A stretch of DNA of 25,697 nt from Planctomycetales bacterium. Lineage in GTDB: Bacteria > Planctomycetota > Phycisphaerae > SM23-33. Made by a program: the position numbers and the translations under genes. How positions within the stretch are numbered: the stretch's first letter is position 1; each line of letters opens with the position of its first letter. Of the stretch, positions 14,740 to 22,625 are shown one piece after another. The DNA lies in NCBI GenBank assembly GCA_030673005.1, contig DAOVFI010000004.1, positions 1 to 25,697 of the forward strand, given 5' to 3'. The notes below the pieces were generated by a model. The model saw only the letters and a list, made by a program, of their open reading frames with translations. It searched no databases and was not told the DNA's origin.

Positions 14740-15375
14740 ATGAAAGCGACTCTGCGATGGACAATCGTATCGATAACAGCGGTACTGTCGGCGACCGCAG
14801 CCGCAAAGGCCGGATCCATCTGGGCAAAGGCGAACTGCAAGCAGGCCCTTCACTCCGACGACACAGCCAGCAAGCTCGGCGACATACTCACAATCATTAT
14901 CGACGAGCGGACAGTCATCGGAAACAAGAGCAAGCGGGGATTGTCGAAGAGTTCCGAGCGTAAGGCCGGCGTTGCGTCAAACGTCCCCTTGCTCCGCGCG
15001 CTGAACACGGCTACGGGCGGGATGTTCAAGCTCTCGAAGGCGGATGTGGACATGAGCGCCGAAAACAAGTTCGACGGAAAGGCCGATTACGACAACGAGC
15101 GGAAGATGACCGACCAGATAACCGTTACCGTCGCCGACGTCCTGCCCAACGGCAACCTCGTGGTGGTCGGAACCAGGGACCGCCTGGTCGATGGCGACAG
15201 GCAGACCATCAACATCAGCGGCGTGGTTCGGACCAGCGACATTACATTCGCCAACACGGTGCGGAGCGACAAGGTGGCCGAGTTCAAGATAGTCTTCAAG
15301 AAGAGCGGCAGGGAGAAAAAGTTCACCAGGCCGGGTTGGCTCGGAAAGATACTGAATTTCCTCAATCCGTTCTAA
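14740..15375 (+). CDS. flgH: Flagellar L-ring protein FlgH
   Basis: FlgH forms the L ring, the outer-membrane bushing of the flagellum. GAGGTG lies 5 bases before ATG 14740, right after the flgA stop. The 211 residues begin with a signal peptide (MKATLRWTIVSITAVLSATA, likely cleavage after AKA). Family motifs follow: GSIWA, then KLGDILTIIIDERTV, and the C-terminal block VTVADVLPNGNLVVVGTRD, INISGVVRTSDITFANTV, VAEFKI. Unlike most FlgH proteins there is no cysteine at the signal cleavage site, so it appears not to be a lipoprotein. The only early cysteine (about residue 33) is beyond the cleavage region. Presence of flgH shows that the organism has an outer membrane. Confidence 0.94.
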   Translation: MKATLRWTIVSITAVLSATAAAKAGSIWAKANCKQALHSDDTASKLGDILTIIIDERTVIGNKSKRGLSKSSERKAGVASNVPLLRALNTATGGMFKLSKADVDMSAENKFDGKADYDNERKMTDQITVTVADVLPNGNLVVVGTRDRLVDGDRQTINISGVVRTSDITFANTVRSDKVAEFKIVFKKSGREKKFTRPGWLGKILNFLNPF

Positions 15376-15380
15376 GGACA

Positions 15381-15438
15381 GCCGGGTGCCGTGGTCGCGG
15401 TGTTTGCGACCACGTCTGGCCGGGTGCCGTGATCGCGG
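15381..15438. repeat. Direct repeat and hairpin between flgH and flgI
   Basis: GCCGGGTGCCGTGGTCGCGG at 15381-15400 recurs with one change at 15419-15438. The first copy forms a perfect 9-bp hairpin (CGTGGTCGC/GCGACCACG, 15390-15414). The GGGTGCC text resembles the ends of the palindromic element inside flgI just downstream, so these may be fragments of the same family. Confidence 0.6.
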
Positions 15439-15502
15439 CGTGCAGGGAACAGGAACCTTCCACACCCTACAAGCTACTGGCTACGAGACGAAGGAGTTAA
15501 TA

Positions 15503-16735
15503 ATGCGACATTTGATCGCCGGAACATTTGCGGGGTGCCATGCCCTCACCCGTCTTCGGGGGTGGGCATGTTTACGCCCTCCGCTGCGCTACGGGCGAAA
15601 ACACCTGCCTGCCGGCAGGCAGGGTGGCACCCATCAAAATAGGTATTACAGAGCAGTTGGAGTACTTGCGATACTGCTGATTCTCGCGTCGCCGGTTCGG
15701 GCCGAGAGGATTAAGGATATCGTCGATATTCAGGGCGTCCGGAGCAACCCGCTGCTGGGCTACGGCCTGGTTGTCGGGCTGAACGGGACGGGCGATGATT
15801 CGGCTGCTTCCCGACGGGCGCTGGCGAGCATCCTCCGCAAGTCGGGCCGGCTGGTCCTGGACCCCAAAGACGTCGCAAGCAAGAACATCGCCAGCGTAAT
15901 CGTTACAACCGAACTGCCGCCCTTCGGCCGCAAAGGCAGCACGATAGACGTTACGGTATCGGCATTCGGCGACGCAACCAGCCTCCAGGGCGGAACGCTG
16001 CTGATGACCACCCTGATGGGTGCGGACAAACAGGTCTATGCCGTGGCGCAGGGGGCGATCTCCATCGGCGGCTTCTCCGCATCAGGACAGTCGAGCACCG
16101 TCTCGAAAAACCACGCCACAGTCGGGCGCATCCCCGGCGGGGCGACGGTGGAAAAAGAGGAAATCGCCGATTTTGTCGAAAACGGCAAGGTTACGCTCCA
16201 GTTGCGCAATCCGGACTTCACCACTGCCGAAAAAATTGCAAAGGCGATTAATGCGGCCTTCAAGGACAGTTCCAACGCCGTCGATGCCGGAACGATCACT
16301 GTAGAGGTGCCCAAGACGCTGACCAAGGCGGACCTGACCGGTTTTATCGACAAGATATGCGCCCTGAAGGTCAAGGTCGATCTTCCTGCGCTGGTTGTCA
16401 TTAACGAGCGGACCGGCACTATCATCGTCGGCGAGAATGTCGGCATATCGACAGTGGCAATATCGCACGGCAACCTGTCCATCGTTACCAAGGAGAAGGA
16501 TTTCATCTCTCAGCCGCCGCCTTGGTCCAAGGGCGGCACAAGCGAAAGGGTCCACCGGACCGATATTGTAGCCAAGGAGGAGGCGGGGGCCTTGCACGTG
16601 GTGCCGCGACAGGTGTCGGTTTCCGAACTTGCCAGGGCGCTCAATGCGATGGGACTTACGCCGAGGGACCTGATTTCCATCTTCGAGGCCTTGCGCCAGG
16701 CAGGGGCGCTCCAGGCGCAATTGAAGATTATGTAG
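15503..16735 (+). CDS. flgI: Flagellar P-ring protein FlgI with repeat-derived N-terminal insertion
   Basis: FlgI forms the periplasmic P ring around the rod. ATG 15503 has AAGGAG 7 bases upstream, better than the longer frame from 15386, which crosses repeats. From residue 65 or so the protein is typical: AERIKDIVDIQGVRSNPLLG, then YGLVVGLNGTGDDS, GGTLLMTTLMGADKQVYAVAQG and the end ALNAMGLTPRDLISIFEALR. The signal peptide core (VGVLAILLILASPVRA) is preceded by about 34 residues (around GCHALTRLRGWACL, LPAGRQGG) encoded by a palindromic repeat at 15533-15632. Either the repeat is translated as part of an extended signal sequence or the real start is downstream at a codon I cannot identify. 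The C-terminus ends LQAQLKIM, then TAG belonging to a second repeat element. Confidence 0.93.
   Translation: MRHLIAGTFAGCHALTRLRGWACLRPPLRYGRKHLPAGRQGGTHQNRYYRAVGVLAILLILASPVRAERIKDIVDIQGVRSNPLLGYGLVVGLNGTGDDSAASRRALASILRKSGRLVLDPKDVASKNIASVIVTTELPPFGRKGSTIDVTVSAFGDATSLQGGTLLMTTLMGADKQVYAVAQGAISIGGFSASGQSSTVSKNHATVGRIPGGATVEKEEIADFVENGKVTLQLRNPDFTTAEKIAKAINAAFKDSSNAVDAGTITVEVPKTLTKADLTGFIDKICALKVKVDLPALVVINERTGTIIVGENVGISTVAISHGNLSIVTKEKDFISQPPPWSKGGTSERVHRTDIVAKEEAGALHVVPRQVSVSELARALNAMGLTPRDLISIFEALRQAGALQAQLKIM
15533..15632. repeat. Palindromic element inserted in the 5' end of flgI
   Basis: The ends are GGGTGCCATGCCC and GGGTGGCACCC, sharing an 8-bp terminal inverted repeat GGGTGCCA. Inside are three further hairpins: CATGCCC/GGGCATG (from 15539), CGCCC/GGGCG around the mid-point, and a perfect 20-bp CCTGCC/GGCAGG palindrome at 15604-15623. 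The right end resembles the GGTGGCAC termini found elsewhere in this window. It is translated in frame in FlgI. Confidence 0.75.
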
Positions 16736-16825
16736 TACTCTGTCAATCATCAATTTATGGTGGCACAGGTTTGCAACCTGTGCGACTGACACAGGTTACA
16801 AACCTGTGCCACCAACAGAATTCGG
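16733..16825. repeat. GGTGGCAC-family palindromic element, copy 2
   Basis: Core 16759-16813 is GGTGGCACAGGTTTGCAACC, a short loop, then the near-perfect reverse complement ending CCTGTGCCACC. The 26 bases before the core are identical to those before copy 1 (6587-6612). The right flank CAACAGAATTCGG resembles those of copies 1 and 4. The leader's first three bases are the flgI stop codon, and the right end abuts the flgJ start. Confidence 0.8.
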
Positions 16826-16834
16826 GAATGTGTG

Positions 16835-17197
16835 ATGAATAATTTACAGATGCCGATTAATCCGATTCAGATGCCGTTAACGTTGTGTGCTGAAAGATTA
16901 ATCGCCTGCCGCGGTGCTTCGAAGAAGGGCGCCGCCGTTAAAGGCGCCGTGAAGGCGGCAAAGGACTTTGAATCCGTGCTAATCCATAAATTAATGGAGC
17001 AGATGCAGCGGACGATTCCCGAATCGGGCCTGCTGGACAACGGGATTACCAAACAGGTTCAGGGCATCTTCTGGTTTCACCTTGCCCAGGAAGTGGCCGA
17101 CAACGGCGGTATGGGTCTGTGGCGGGACATCTATCGGAACGTGTTCGGCCCGGCAGGGGCTGATACCGCCGCACAGGCGGTGGAGCCGAATAAATGA
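16835..17197 (+). CDS. flgJ: Rod-binding protein FlgJ (N-terminal domain type)
   Basis: FlgJ's N-terminal domain acts as the rod cap or scaffold. The 120-residue product matches that domain only: AAKDFESVLIHKLMEQMQRT (about 41-60), IPESGLLDNGITKQV, and a final helix around VADNGGMGLWRDIYRN. The C-terminal muramidase domain of enterobacterial FlgJ is absent, as in many phyla where a separate enzyme opens the peptidoglycan. I prefer ATG 16835; a GTG sits one codon upstream. The start lies just after the right end of a palindromic element, and no strong ribosome binding site is visible. The stop overlaps the next start (ATGA), implying coupled translation with flgN. Confidence 0.88.
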   Translation: MNNLQMPINPIQMPLTLCAERLIACRGASKKGAAVKGAVKAAKDFESVLIHKLMEQMQRTIPESGLLDNGITKQVQGIFWFHLAQEVADNGGMGLWRDIYRNVFGPAGADTAAQAVEPNK

Positions 17198-17706
17198 TTG
17201 CACGAACAAACGAATCGCTGATTAACGAACTGCTGGCGGTGCTCGATGAAGAGCTCGAACTGCTGGCGACGAAGCGGTCGCTGCTGTCGAACCTGTCGGA
17301 GGCGCTGATCGGGCGGGACGACGAGGCTACCGAGCGCCTGCTCGAACAGATCGAACAGTCCGAACAGGCCCAGGCGTCGCTGGACATGCGACTCAAGGCC
17401 GTCCGGGAAAGTCTGGCCGACGTCTTCGGATGCGATGCGCGCGACCTGCGACTCTCAAGGCTGGTTGCCGAACTGCCCGATGAACAGGCCCGGAAAGTGG
17501 ATTCCCGAAGGCGAAAGATGACCGGGCAGGTCGAGGCTCTTCGCAGGCAGCATCTTCAGACCGTGCTTATGCTGGCCGAGTGCGCGCGGATCAACCGCAT
17601 GTTGCTGGACAGCATGTTGCCTGCCGGCGAAACCGTTACGACGTACGACGCCGCTGGTATGAACAACTGGCGATCCGGAGCGGGACTGGTCGATAAGGAA
17701 CTGTAA
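17194..17706 (+). CDS. flgN: FlgN-type export chaperone for FlgK/FlgL
   Basis: FlgN-type chaperones are cytoplasmic helical proteins that deliver FlgK and FlgL to the export apparatus. The 170-residue product is all-helical. It has a charged N-terminal helix with heptad-like leucines (INELLAVLDEELELLATKRS), a linker, and a long C-terminal helix (RRKMTGQVEALRRQHLQTVL then MLAECARINRMLLDSML). This pattern and the position immediately before flgK fit FlgN well. The ATGA overlap with flgJ and the 3-base gap to flgK suggest one translational unit. Sequence conservation in this family is low, so the call rests partly on context. Confidence 0.85.
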   Translation: MIARTNESLINELLAVLDEELELLATKRSLLSNLSEALIGRDDEATERLLEQIEQSEQAQASLDMRLKAVRESLADVFGCDARDLRLSRLVAELPDEQARKVDSRRRKMTGQVEALRRQHLQTVLMLAECARINRMLLDSMLPAGETVTTYDAAGMNNWRSGAGLVDKEL

Positions 17707-17709
17707 CCG

Positions 17710-19668
17710 ATGCCGAACTACTCCATAGGTCTGACCGGTCTGAACGTGGCGCAGCGCGCCATTGAACTTATCGGCACGAACATAGCCAACGCCACGACGC
17801 CGGGCTACCATCGGCAGGAACTGATAATCAAGCCGGTGGATTTGAACACCTACGGTAAAATATCGCTCGGCGGGGTGGAGATCGACAGGGTCCGCCAGAA
17901 CATCAACACCCTCCTGGAGAAGGAAATTGCCTCTCAGCAGTCCGGTCTCGGTCAGGCCGCTCAGGAACTGGATATAATGACAATGGTCGAAAACGCCTTC
18001 GGCGATATCGGCTCCGAGGGTCTGGGCATGGCGATGGGGCATTATTTCGACAGTTTGAATGAACTGTCCGCCCAGCCGACCAGCCAGGCGCTGCGCGAGC
18101 AGGCCGTCTGGGCCGCCGACGGCCTGACGAGCCAGTTTCGCAACGTCGCGCAACTTCTGGTCGATGTCGAAGAGCACGTTCGTTTCCAGGCGCAGCACTA
18201 CATCGACCAGGCCAACGCCCTGTCGGCCGAGATTGCGAATCTGAACAAGGAAATCACCGCCGTTATGCTTCGCGGCGGGTCCGGCAACCTGCTGCGCGAC
18301 CGCCGGGGACAGGCCATTCAGGATTTGTCCGAACTGGTGGAAGTAGAAGTCCACGAGCAGGGCGGCGCCGTTTCGTCGATAAATGTTACCGCCTGGGGAA
18401 AGCAGATCGTTACAGGAACGTCGTCGGCGGAACTGGAGTTGCAGGACATTGGGGACGGAACGCTCCAGATGGCCGTCGAAGGCGCCCTGACTTACCAGGG
18501 CAACATAGAAGGCGGGCGGATCGGAGCGCTGCTCAGCCTGTACAATAACGTCCTGCCCGATATTCACGGCGAACTGGATAAACTCGCCGGTCGGATAATA
18601 TCCGAAATGAATCGACTGCACGTTCAGGGCGTGGGGTTGAGCGGATCGTTCACCGATCTGACAGGCATGTCCGTTGCGAACGGAACGATGGACAACTGGA
18701 CGACCGATGTTGCCGCCGGCAGTTTCTTCATTCGCGTTACGGATACGTCCACCGGCGCGGTAACACGTCATGAAATATCGGTCGATCCCACAGTCGATAC
18801 GGTTACGGACATTCGGGACCGGCTCAATTTACTGGCGAATATCTCGGCCTCGATCGACAATTCCGCACTGCATATCGAGGCGGACAGCGGATATACGTTC
18901 GATTTCCTGCCGGAACTGCTGCCCCAGCCGTTTGCCGACAACATTACAGGCACCGCCGCAGCGACAATTGCCGGAAGGTACACCGGAGATACGAATCAGG
19001 TATTCACCTGCACGGTTTCGGGCAACGGCGAAGTCGGCGTGATTGCAAGCCTCGTGCTGGAAGTGCGAAACGGCGCCGGCGAACTGGTCAAGACGGTGAA
19101 TGTCGGACAGGGATACGCCGCCGGCGACCCGCTCGACATCGGATACGGGATGAACGTGGCCTTGAGCACCGGCACGCTGAACAATACCGACAACTTCGAT
19201 ATCCGGACCTTTTCCGATACGGATACGTCCGGTTTCCTCGCCGCTGCGGGTATTAACACGCTGTTTTCGGGAACCAGCGCCTTCAATATCAGTGTGCGCC
19301 AGGACGTTCTTAACAACCCGCAGCGTTTCGCAGCCGCTGCCGGCGCGGAAGGGTCCGATGGGGTCAACGTTCGAAAGATGTCCGACGTCGCCCGGCAGAA
19401 TTATGCCGTACTGGATGATTTGAATCCGCAGGATTATTACCGCAAACTCGTAACGGGTGTCGGGCAGGCGGTGGTGGTTCGCCAGGCAAGGCAGATCAGC
19501 CTGGAAAGTGTCATGCGCCAACTCGGCGTCCAGAGAGACGACATAAGCGGCGTGGACCTGAACGAAGAGGCCGCCAAACTGATTATCTTCGAGCGGATGT
19601 ACCAGGCGGTTTCCAAATCCATCGCCGTGCAGGACAAGGCGCTGCAATATCTATTCGAGGTGGTATGA
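17710..19668 (+). CDS. flgK: Flagellar hook-associated protein 1, FlgK
   Basis: FlgK is the first junction protein between hook and filament. AAGGA lies about 9 bases before ATG 17710. The 652-residue product opens with the family signature (SIGLTGLNVAQRAIELIGTN, then IANATTPGYHRQEL). It continues with the helical D1 region (LGMAMGHYFDSLNELSAQPT, LREQAVWAADGLTSQFR, ANALSAEIANLNKEI) and ends with the matching C-terminal helix (GVDLNEEAAKLIIFERMYQA, VSKSIAVQDKALQYL). An IN-type motif (TVTDIRDRLNLLANISASID then NSALHIEADSGYTF) lies in the middle at about 355-395, a common insertion in the exposed domain. The length is greater than the 547 of E. coli FlgK because of these middle domains. flgL follows about 28 bases later. 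Confidence 0.95.
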   Translation: MPNYSIGLTGLNVAQRAIELIGTNIANATTPGYHRQELIIKPVDLNTYGKISLGGVEIDRVRQNINTLLEKEIASQQSGLGQAAQELDIMTMVENAFGDIGSEGLGMAMGHYFDSLNELSAQPTSQALREQAVWAADGLTSQFRNVAQLLVDVEEHVRFQAQHYIDQANALSAEIANLNKEITAVMLRGGSGNLLRDRRGQAIQDLSELVEVEVHEQGGAVSSINVTAWGKQIVTGTSSAELELQDIGDGTLQMAVEGALTYQGNIEGGRIGALLSLYNNVLPDIHGELDKLAGRIISEMNRLHVQGVGLSGSFTDLTGMSVANGTMDNWTTDVAAGSFFIRVTDTSTGAVTRHEISVDPTVDTVTDIRDRLNLLANISASIDNSALHIEADSGYTFDFLPELLPQPFADNITGTAAATIAGRYTGDTNQVFTCTVSGNGEVGVIASLVLEVRNGAGELVKTVNVGQGYAAGDPLDIGYGMNVALSTGTLNNTDNFDIRTFSDTDTSGFLAAAGINTLFSGTSAFNISVRQDVLNNPQRFAAAAGAEGSDGVNVRKMSDVARQNYAVLDDLNPQDYYRKLVTGVGQAVVVRQARQISLESVMRQLGVQRDDISGVDLNEEAAKLIIFERMYQAVSKSIAVQDKALQYLFEVV

Positions 19669-19696
19669 ACCGCAGCGGCGGGTATGAGAGGATACT

Positions 19697-21124
19697 ATGA
19701 GCGGTTGGGGAACAATTTACGATAACATGGTGTCGGGGATGCAGACCCACGCGGCGGAACTGACTCGCCTCCAGGGGCAGATCGCTTCGGGAAAGAGGGT
19801 TCTGCGGGCTTCGGACGCACCGAGCGACGCCTTCCAGATCATGAACCTCCATTCGCAGGTCGGTTCGCTGGAAACCTATCGCAAGAACCTCGGACAGGTT
19901 GTAACGCTGATGGAACAGTCTTCGTCTGTGTTGCAGAAATTGAGCAGCGCCCTGACGAACACACGGGTGGAGCTCCTCCAGGCAGCCAACGGCACTTACA
20001 ACGACTCGCAGCGCGCGGGCCTGGCCGAGGCGCTGGATGCGGCCCTGGTGCAGGCGGTTTCGTTCGCAAATACCGAGATGCTGGGGCAGTACATCTTCTC
20101 CGGCGACAACGTTACGACCAAGCCGTATATAGTCGAGAAGACCGGAGACACTATCACGGCTGTTACTTATCAAGGCGGCCTTCAGAACCTTATCGCGCCC
20201 GTAGCGCCGGGTGTACAGCAGCATTCAACACTCATCGGCGAGGATGTCTTTCGCTCCAACCAAAGGTCCGAGCCGCTGTTTTACGGAAATACCGGCGCTG
20301 CCGCCGGCGTGGGCACATCGACAGTCCGCGGCGACGTCTGGCTGAGCGTAATCCATAATACGACCACCTACGCCGGCGCGACCGGCGTCGCAGCCGGGAG
20401 CCGTTCAGTCGATGAAGACACCATCATCGGCGCTTCGCATACGCTCACTATCGACGCCGATAACAACCTCGCCAGACTCGACGACGGCTCATTCAAACCT
20501 TACGACCTGACCATGGCCAACCTGGAACTCAAAAACTCCGCCGGCGACGTCATTTACGTCGATATGACCGGAGTGGTGCTGGCCGCCGGATCAGTCGATG
20601 TCGCCATTACCGCTACCGGAAAACTGTCAATAGACGACCTGGCGACAACGGTCGATCTGACGACCTTTACGAATAACGAAGACGTTGTCGATTCGCGGGA
20701 CGGGCGGGTCCTGTACATCGACGCGGCCGGAATCACGCGGACCGGAACAGAACCCGTTCGCGTGCCGGGTACCTACGATCTGTTCGGAATGCTGATGAAC
20801 GCCAGAGACATGCTCAGCAACGAACAAGGCCTGCCTTCTTCCCAGCAGGTCGAATTGATCGGAAAAGCGCTTGATTCGCTTGATGAAGTGATGGTCGGAT
20901 TGACCAACAGCATGACCTCCGTCGGCGGAAGGCTTCAGGCGATGGACACACTCGACGGCAGTATGGAGGACCTGAAAAACGACCTGGACGCGCGGAAATC
21001 AGTCCTCCAGGATGCCGACGTAATATATATCGCCACGGAACTTGCCCGGACGCAAACCTTCTACGAAATGATCCTCAGCGCCACCGCCAAGGTGATGAGC
21101 CTGTCGCTGCTGGATTATCTGTAA
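19697..21124 (+). CDS. flgL: Flagellar hook-associated protein 3, FlgL
   Basis: FlgL is the second junction protein, joining FlgK to flagellin. GAGAGG lies 5 bases before ATG 19697. The 475 residues begin with the flagellin-like helix (GTIYDNMVSGMQTHAAELTR then LQGQIASGKRVLRASDAPSD). Also present is the FlgL hallmark around ALDAALVQAVSFANTEMLGQ and YIFSGDNVTTKPY. The end is the flagellin-type C-terminal helix (VIYIATELARTQTFYEMILS then ATAKVMSLSLLDYL). The middle region (about 200-350) is a large beta-rich insertion absent from short FlgL proteins. It is the last gene of the continuous flagellar run. No csrA or fliW, often found next, is present. Confidence 0.94.
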   Translation: MSGWGTIYDNMVSGMQTHAAELTRLQGQIASGKRVLRASDAPSDAFQIMNLHSQVGSLETYRKNLGQVVTLMEQSSSVLQKLSSALTNTRVELLQAANGTYNDSQRAGLAEALDAALVQAVSFANTEMLGQYIFSGDNVTTKPYIVEKTGDTITAVTYQGGLQNLIAPVAPGVQQHSTLIGEDVFRSNQRSEPLFYGNTGAAAGVGTSTVRGDVWLSVIHNTTTYAGATGVAAGSRSVDEDTIIGASHTLTIDADNNLARLDDGSFKPYDLTMANLELKNSAGDVIYVDMTGVVLAAGSVDVAITATGKLSIDDLATTVDLTTFTNNEDVVDSRDGRVLYIDAAGITRTGTEPVRVPGTYDLFGMLMNARDMLSNEQGLPSSQQVELIGKALDSLDEVMVGLTNSMTSVGGRLQAMDTLDGSMEDLKNDLDARKSVLQDADVIYIATELARTQTFYEMILSATAKVMSLSLLDYL

Positions 21125-21136
21125 TCGTCCGGCAGG

Positions 21137-21224
21137 GGTGGTAGCCGGTAGCCCGTAGTCGGTAGCCAGTAAAAAAGAATGTGTTTTTCCCGGCTACCGA
21201 CTACTGACTACGGGCTACCACCCC
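21137..21224. repeat. Long hairpin after flgL (GTAGCCCGTAGTC family)
   Basis: GGTGGTAGCC...CCCGTAGTCGGTAGCC on the left pairs with GGCTACCGACTACTGACTAC and GGGCTACCACC on the right, giving an imperfect stem of about 30 bp. The AT-rich loop contains AAAAAAGAATGTGTTTTT. It shares text with the composite palindrome at 4085-4184. It may end or stabilise the flagellar transcript, but no terminal T-run follows. Confidence 0.7.
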
Positions 21225-21347
21225 GGCGATTGTTCAAAACTTTTACATCCCCGCCTCAAATTGCATACAACAAGTTCATACGAATATAACTTTCCTTCTA
21301 CGAATATTCTCTTTGTCGAAAAAATCAGAACTGCCGATATGCCTTAT

Positions 21348-21392
21348 TAAAGGGAGATATTCACTCTCCCGCCGGGTTGGGCGGGGGCTTTT
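21348..21392 (+). terminator. Possible double-hairpin terminator downstream of flgL
   Basis: GGGAGA-TATTCAC-TCTCCC is followed at once by CCCGCC-GGGTT-GGGCGGG-GGCTTTT. The second stem is GC-rich and ends in a short T-run on the + strand. It lies about 225 bases after flgL and before the candidate promoter of the TPR gene, a sensible place to end the flagellar transcript. Confidence 0.45.
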
Positions 21393-21422
21393 GAAGCAAA
21401 AAATCCTTATCCGCCCGTTCGT

Positions 21423-21438
21423 CGGCATTGGATTTGCA
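21423..21438 (+). promoter_or_regulatory. Candidate second sigma-54 promoter before the TPR gene
   Basis: CGGCATTGGATTTGCA has GG and GC exactly 10 bases apart, with GGCA and TTGCA intact. It departs from consensus at the leading T and two positions of the CACG block. Transcription would start near 21449, about 80 bases before the TPR start codon. Weaker than the promoter at 6952. Confidence 0.45.
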
Positions 21439-21532
21439 TCAAACAAGCGTATGGGTCGGATAGTCTGTTTATAGTCGATCGCATTTTACGGGTTATCGGT
21501 CGCCGGTGCGGGCCGAGAGGATATTGCAGGAC

Positions 21533-22426
21533 ATGACAGAAGCGTCACAGGGAATCGGTAACTGCGACGAGGTGGATTCGGCCGGTACCGATTCGGATGA
21601 AAAGAAACTGAACCTTATCCGTGAGCGCCTGCTCGCCGACCCGTCCGACGCGGAAGCACTGAGCCGGGCAGGGGCCTTGCTGTTCAAATTGGGCAGATAC
21701 ACCGAGGCGATCGCCCATCTGGATAAGGCCATATTTTCCTGCCGCTGCCCGTTGTGCGAAGATAACGGAATGAGCGGCGGCGCCGGCGCACCGGCGCTCG
21801 ATGCGGATCAGTCGCGCCGGGAAGACATTGACCTGCATTACGGAACCCTCATACAACTGGCCGATTGCCATGCAGCCGTGTCTGATTATCAACGATCACA
21901 AAGGTGCTACCGGGCGGCGGTATCCCTTGCGCCGGACCGGGCGGGGGCGTATCTGGGCCTGGGTGCGCTGGCGTTCCAGGCCGGGCAAATCGATCAGGCG
22001 CAACGATATTTTAACGCCGCCGGAAAACTCCAGCCTGGCTGCGCCGAGGCCTACGGCGGCCTGGCGATGATCCATCAACAGAAGGACGAACACGCAGAGG
22101 CGTTCGAGATGTACCTCAAATGCCTTGAACTGGATACGGACAACCTGGTGGCCCTGCTGGGCCTGTTCCAGACCTCCTGCCGGATGGGAAACTTCTCAAA
22201 GATCGTCCATTATCTGGAAGTTTATCTGGACGAGCATCCGTCCGATACGTCCGTGCTGTTCTGCCTGGCGTCGCTGTACGCCAAAGAAAACAGGCTCCCC
22301 GACGCGCGGCGGACGGTGCTGAAGGTGCTGACCCTTGAGCCGGATAAGACCGAGGCAGCCGAACTCCTGTCCGAACTTGACGAAGCACTGGCCGATATCG
22401 ACGACAGGCAAAATGCAATGACTTGA
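21533..22426 (+). CDS. TPR-repeat protein linked to the flagellar cluster
   Basis: I place the start at ATG 21533 (MTEASQGIGNCDEV), with a purine-rich GCAGGAC upstream; the open frame reaches back to GTG 21506. The 297-residue product has several tetratricopeptide repeats: AEALSRAGALLFKLGRYTEA (first), YGTLIQLADCHAAVSDYQRS, AGAYLGLGALAFQAGQIDQA, AEAYGGLAMIHQQKDEHAEA, and further units to the end. These form a superhelix used for protein-protein binding. There is no signal peptide or membrane segment, so it is cytoplasmic. A CRCPLC stretch lies between the first and second repeats. Its place behind a possible sigma-54 promoter and next to a chaperone-like small protein suggests a flagellar assembly or regulatory role, which is inference. 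Confidence 0.85.
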   Translation: MTEASQGIGNCDEVDSAGTDSDEKKLNLIRERLLADPSDAEALSRAGALLFKLGRYTEAIAHLDKAIFSCRCPLCEDNGMSGGAGAPALDADQSRREDIDLHYGTLIQLADCHAAVSDYQRSQRCYRAAVSLAPDRAGAYLGLGALAFQAGQIDQAQRYFNAAGKLQPGCAEAYGGLAMIHQQKDEHAEAFEMYLKCLELDTDNLVALLGLFQTSCRMGNFSKIVHYLEVYLDEHPSDTSVLFCLASLYAKENRLPDARRTVLKVLTLEPDKTEAAELLSELDEALADIDDRQNAMT

Positions 22427-22434
22427 CCCGATCG

Positions 22435-22581
22435 CGGGTGGCACGGTCAAGGGAGATTGAGGCCGTCAGGCCTCGATCTACCTTGGCCGTGGTTCAGCGT
22501 CCGCGATTCAGAGTCGCCACGGCCAAGCCTCCCTGCCTACCGGCAGGCAGGCGCTGCGCTCCGGCTTGACCGTGCCACCCG
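22435..22581. repeat. GGTGGCAC-family palindromic element, copy 3, with nested hairpins
   Basis: The ends form a perfect stem of 17 bp (GGGTGGCACGGTCAAG at 22436-22451 with its complement at 22565-22580, plus one more pair). Nested inside are GAGGCC/GGCCTC (22459-22474), an 11-bp stem CTTGGCCGTGG/CCACGGCCAAG (22482-22492 and 22517-22527), and a one-mismatch CCTGCC/GGCAGG palindrome at 22532-22551. It fills most of the gap between the TPR gene and the next small gene. Confidence 0.85.
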
Positions 22582-22625
22582 GACGATGACAGGTAAAGTG
22601 CAATGATATAAATCGGAGTAGCAGG

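Noticed and set aside
16760..16775. TGGCACAGGTTTGCA in a palindromic element resembles a sigma-54 promoter
   Set aside because: The GG-GC spacing is 9 instead of 10, it lies inside a repeat whose other copies read TTTGTAACC, and flgJ continues a co-directional operon.
15687..21527. Near-identical 24-base text (GTCGCCGGT.CGGGCCGAGAG) in flgI and before the TPR gene
   Set aside because: Only one mismatch, but short and GC-rich, in unrelated contexts (signal peptide coding versus leader); probably chance.
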